Under the pieces are notes generated by a model. The model saw only the letters and a list, made by a program, of their open reading frames with translations. It did no database searches and had not been told where the DNA came from. The translations under genes were made by a program, and so were the position numbers. From assembly GCA_012862575.1 (NCBI GenBank), contig BLSF01000041.1:62001-126000 (forward strand): a stretch of DNA of 64,000 nt, written 5' to 3'. Position 1 is the first letter of the stretch. Every line of letters starts with the position of its first letter. Positions 60,998 to 64,000 of this stretch are shown here, in pieces. Source of the DNA: Parietichytrium sp. I65-24A (taxonomy: Eukaryota > Sar > Bigyra > Thraustochytrida > Thraustochytriidae).

Positions 60998-61132
60998 ATC
61001 CCCCTCGCTCTTTTATTTATCGCCCTCTCCTCGCTCTTTATCGCTCTTTTATTTATCGCCCTCTCCCCGCTCTTTGTCGCTCTTTTAGTTCTCACCCTCT
61101 CCTCGCTCTTTATCGCTCTTTTATTTCTCCCC
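60998..61132. repeat. About 37-bp tandem repeat
   Basis: Three to four units of about 37 bp share TCGCTCTTT, CGCTCTTTTA and CACCCTCTC-type sub-blocks. The array lies 180-310 bp upstream of the coiled-coil gene start. Confidence 0.75.
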
Positions 61133-61630
61133 AGTGCTCTCTCCCGCGACCCAGTTCGCTTCCACTCCAATGGCATCAGCAGCTTTGGGAAACGGTCATC
61201 ACTACGGTTACGCATAGTGCCACACATAGGAGCGACAGGTTACAACAGATCATAGTTTCGCATGGCCGCCAGGCTAGACTACATCATCCCTATCAGCGAA
61301 TACCAGAACCCGTAGTTGATTGCAGTAGGGTCGTATAACATATGCATTAGCAGATAAATGGCAAGCATCCTGGAACCAAGACTAACACATTCTTAACTAG
61401 ACGTGACTAAGAGTCTCGCAACTAGCATCCACTAATCCTCCAGCTATATTATACAGTGTATAGCAATACTTGCACTTGTGGTGCTTACGAATGCTTAGGA
61501 CAAATTAATGGAGTGAATAGCCGACTACTAACAGAGCACAAAGTCAAAGATCAGCCAGACCCAGCAACCCAATTATAATCCGAGTCAGAGAATGTCAGAG
61601 ATAGTAGAGTAGTCAGAGTTGTCAGAGGCA

Positions 61631-61631
61631 C

Positions 61632-61663
<32 letters not shown>
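61631..61663 (+). repeat. GA simple repeat in V-ATPase F leader
   Basis: GA dinucleotides lie about 170-200 bp upstream of the ATG at 61834, GA in the gene's sense. Confidence 0.85.
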
Positions 61664-61833
61664 CAAGTTGCAAGGTGCTCGAGTACACAGACATACATAG
61701 ACGCAGGAGAGGATTCAGGAGCAGCCCAGACTCAGATCGTCGCAGAGATAAGAAGAAAGACAAAGGGAAAGCGAGCAGCGGCGGAGACTGCGGACAGCTT
61801 CCTCGGGAATAGATACTTGGAGAACGGCGAATT

Positions 61834-62518
61834 ATGGTGAGTGCGGAGGTGACCAGAACGCCAGAGTGACAGAGTGACGGAGTGACAGAAAGTCTGGTTG
61901 CGGCTGTGGGCTGGGAGTTTACTGAAATGATGAGTGACTGATTTGTTGAACTGGGAAATGATGATCGGGTCTCGTTTTTGATGTTGATGTTTAACAGGAT
62001 CAAAAATTCAGTGGCAAGCTCATTGGTGTCATCGGGGACGAAGTGAGTTGTGCGGCGTGTGTGGTCACCGTTGTTGGTTTTAGAAGACAGATATTCGCTG
62101 ACGATTCCACCTCAGGACACTGTGACCGGCTTTCTTCTCGCTGGAGTCGGGGAGCGCACAAACAAAGGAACAAACTTCATGGTCGTGACCAACGGTAAGT
62201 TTGCGAGCATACGAGGTATGGGAGGACAGTGAGGTGTTCTTCATTCTGCTCAAACTGACATGTGACGCTGGCTTTGACATAATGGGAGTAGACACTCTTC
62301 CCGGCGATGTGTTGAGCAAGTTTGAGGAGCTTACAAATCGCGATGATATCGGAATGATTCTCATCAACCAGCACATTGCCAACTTGATTCGCCACGCGAT
62401 CAACAAGTACACCAAGCTGATCCCGACAGTGCTCGAGATTCCATCGAAAGATCACCCATACGACCCTTCAAAAGATACCGTCCTTCGCCAAGTGAACCTC
62501 ATGCTCGGGGGCGAGTAA
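61834..62518 (+). CDS. ATP6V1F: V-type ATPase subunit F, four exons
   Basis: Exons are 61834-61836, 61998-62042, 62116-62194 and 62289-62518. Introns are 161, 73 and 94 bp with donors GTGAGT, GTGAGT and GTAAGT. The first coding exon is the ATG alone. The 118-residue product begins [16 protein letters not shown] and has the family motifs [43 protein letters not shown] and the VLRQVNLM end. Subunit F sits in the central rotor stalk of the V1 sector, next to subunit D, and is needed for coupling ATP hydrolysis to proton transport. Its length equals that of yeast Vma7 and human ATP6V1F. The continuous rebuilt sequence strongly supports all three splices. Confidence 0.9.
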
Positions 62519-62790
62519 TTTGTACTTTCAGTTTATCCTAGCACTTCACTTCTCAACGCGGTGGATTTGCATATTCTACCATTTCCCGCCTTTTGCCCCG
62601 CTCTTCTTCCTCGTAATCTGCTGCCATTCGCGGAATCTGCAGACAGTTTGCAAGAAAACAACAAAAACAAAATCCACAAAACAACAAGATAGGTATTTCC
62701 CCATCGTTTGAGCATTCATTCATTCACCCAAAACACATTAACATTAAATCAAGCTACAGGGATTTTAAGGGCAGGGGCATATGATTCGCC
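62519..62790. other. Convergent intergenic spacer
   Basis: A 272-bp spacer between V-ATPase F and the golgin; nothing coding seen. Confidence 0.5.
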
Positions 62791-64000
62791 TCATAAGGAG
62801 TCCACAGAGTCCTTGTCGTCATCCCCACGATTCGCTTGAAAGTCCCCGGCGAGTTCGTCGTGCTCGTAGCCAGAGCGTATTTCTGGACCAATGTTCCCGT
62901 CGCTGGGGTCTGACGGACCGCGGCCGATTGCGATTGGCTTTGGAGGCGGTTTAGACGGGGTTGACATTGACGAAAAGAAGGAAAATATACCACCAGAGTC
63001 GGTCGCCGCTGTTTCTCCAAACCTTGCGTCGGACAACTCCTTGGGGCTAAACTGAAGAATTGTTCCGATAACTGGGACAAGCTGGGCTCGATCCTCCTTG
63101 GTCGCCGCAAAGTACTTGATCATTACGTTCTTCAAATACTCTGTGTTCCCTGTGGGCTGCAATGTGTAACCACTGCTCTCAGAGTCTCGACGATTCGGTC
63201 GCGAAATCGGCACATCTTTGCTTCGATTTGCAGCCCGAGAGTATTCCTGCAGCGATTCCTCACGCTCCTCGAGCTCGGCCTTGGTGGCCTCGTAGAGATC
63301 TGTCTTTTCTTTCAGATTTCGCTCCAGGTCTTGTACTCTACGCTCCAATGTCTTGATCTGAGTGTCGCGCCTCGCTTGCGTTTGCGCAATTTGCACAAAC
63401 TGGTACTCTTCGCTATTTTTGGTCTTGAACTCTAGCTCTTCCTCCCTCCGCTGAATGTCATCCTGGACCTGCAGCATTTTAGCCTTGATGGTCTCGAGCT
63501 CTTTGTCTTTGTCAGCAATGAGCTGACGTGCGTTATCGTTTCGGGCCTTCACCTGTTTTCGCGCTTCCTGGAGATCTGCCTCTGCTGTCGCAAGCTGAGA
63601 ACGCAGTTTTTGCTCTGTCTCCTCAGCTTCAGCTCGCGCTTGCTGAACTTGGGCATCAAGCTCCGCCTGAAGAGCTTTTGCGCGCTCTTGCTCTGCTTTC
63701 AGATCTTGAGACAGCTCATCTACCTGTCGCAAAGCATTCTCTCCTGCAGTTGCCTCTCGAGTTTTCTCGCTCAGATCACCTGCAAGCGACAAAAGTTTTG
63801 AGCTCTTCTCCTCCAATTCTTGTTTGAGCGAATCGTACTCTTCCTGGAGCTGCTCGTGCGACGCCTTTGTTTGCTTTACCTTCAAAATTGTGCGTTGCTT
63901 ATACTCTCTCAGCTCGTTCTCCGCACGCGCGGCACGCTCCTCTGCATCCTGCAGTCTTTGTGTATGTATTCGCATCTCTTCAACCTGAATGGAATGGCTC
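62791..64000 (-). CDS. GRIP-domain golgin, 5' end beyond window
   Basis: Only the 3' part is present: about 403 codons from the window edge to the stop at 62791. The open frame (from SIQVEEMRIHTQR) runs up to 64000 without a start I trust; the CAG at 63985-63987 might also be a splice acceptor. The first 260 residues shown are one continuous coiled coil (LQEEYDSLKQELEEKSSKLL, LKAEQERAKALQAELDAQV). After a Ser/Asp-rich break, NTEYLKNVMIKYFAATKEDR with VPVIGTILQFSPKEL is a GRIP domain, which binds the GTPase ARL1 and targets golgins to the trans-Golgi network. After it comes a tail of about 80 residues, acidic toward the end, finishing DDKDSVDSL. Confidence 0.83.
   Translation of the reverse strand, partial: SHSIQVEEMRIHTQRLQDAEERAARAENELREYKQRTILKVKQTKASHEQLQEEYDSLKQELEEKSSKLLSLAGDLSEKTREATAGENALRQVDELSQDLKAEQERAKALQAELDAQVQQARAEAEETEQKLRSQLATAEADLQEARKQVKARNDNARQLIADKDKELETIKAKMLQVQDDIQRREEELEFKTKNSEEYQFVQIAQTQARRDTQIKTLERRVQDLERNLKEKTDLYEATKAELEEREESLQEYSRAANRSKDVPISRPNRRDSESSGYTLQPTGNTEYLKNVMIKYFAATKEDRAQLVPVIGTILQFSPKELSDARFGETAATDSGGIFSFFSSMSTPSKPPPKPIAIGRGPSDPSDGNIGPEIRSGYEHDELAGDFQANRGDDDKDSVDSL

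Larger units (their letters stand above)
60821..61833. other. Divergent intergenic region with 37-bp repeat
   Basis: Contains a 37-bp TCGCTCTTTA-type repeat at about 60998-61132 and a GA tract at 61631-61663. No gene is supported. Confidence 0.5.

Noticed and set aside
1-64000. CRISPR arrays, tRNA and rRNA genes, transposases
   Set aside because: No spaced repeats, no convincing tRNA B-box with paired arms, and no transposase or reverse-transcriptase motif was found by eye. A tRNAscan and RepeatMasker run would settle this.

Overview
This window is nuclear DNA of a eukaryote. The products include a mitochondrial ATP synthase epsilon subunit, a COX6A-like subunit, a V-ATPase F subunit, a GRIP golgin, a HECT ligase, a TBL1-type WD40 protein and kinetochore SKA1. 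Several genes carry short GT-AG introns of about 68 to 277 bp. Most longer genes are single-exon, no plastid gene is visible, and ARL6/BBS3 suggests a ciliated cell. My best guess is a heterotrophic protist, possibly a thraustochytrid-like stramenopile (Labyrinthulea). That rests on gene style, the GA/CT tracts near start codons and domain content, and is weak evidence. All functions below come from reading the translations, without database searches.

Layout: I count 30 genes, and their orientation alternates almost strictly. 0-5 kb: acidic membrane protein (+), DUF1295 membrane protein (-). 6.9-13.4 kb: zinc-finger protein (+), seven-helix receptor-like protein (-), ARL6 (+), FAM135-type esterase (-). 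14.8-24.8 kb: small acidic protein (+), MFS/cytochrome-b5-reductase fusion (-), 3-beta-HSD-type SDR (+), a K-phi-D/N repeat protein (-) behind a degenerate tandem array, and an F-box-like protein (-). 25.8-33.6 kb: FN3-WW-HECT ligase (+), coiled-coil protein (-), FAM32A (+), BMT5-like rRNA methyltransferase (-). 34.7-45.3 kb: coiled-coil protein (-), SKA1 (+), COX6A (-), a 1250-residue EF-hand/IQ protein (-), EngB/GTPBP8 GTPase (-). 46.2-64 kb: CD2BP2/LIN1 (+), an unknown protein (-), ATP synthase epsilon (+), ALG12 (-), TBL1 (+), NSE1 (-), FKBP (+), coiled-coil protein (-), V-ATPase F (+), GRIP golgin (-, cut by the window end).

The genes do not form one pathway; they are a housekeeping mix (respiration, splicing, ubiquitin, N-glycosylation, chromosome segregation, Golgi). 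No CRISPR, virus, intact transposon, rRNA or tRNA gene was recognised. The most notable points are the alternating convergent/divergent gene order, the MFS-reductase fusion, an NSE1 that lacks its RING, a V-ATPase F gene whose first coding exon is only the start codon, a protein built on a three-residue K-phi-D/N repeat, and a decaying tandem array carrying TTCC/GGAA palindromes. Between genes the sequence is mostly featureless apart from simple repeats. A 65-base N gap lies inside a CT tract at 38982-39046.
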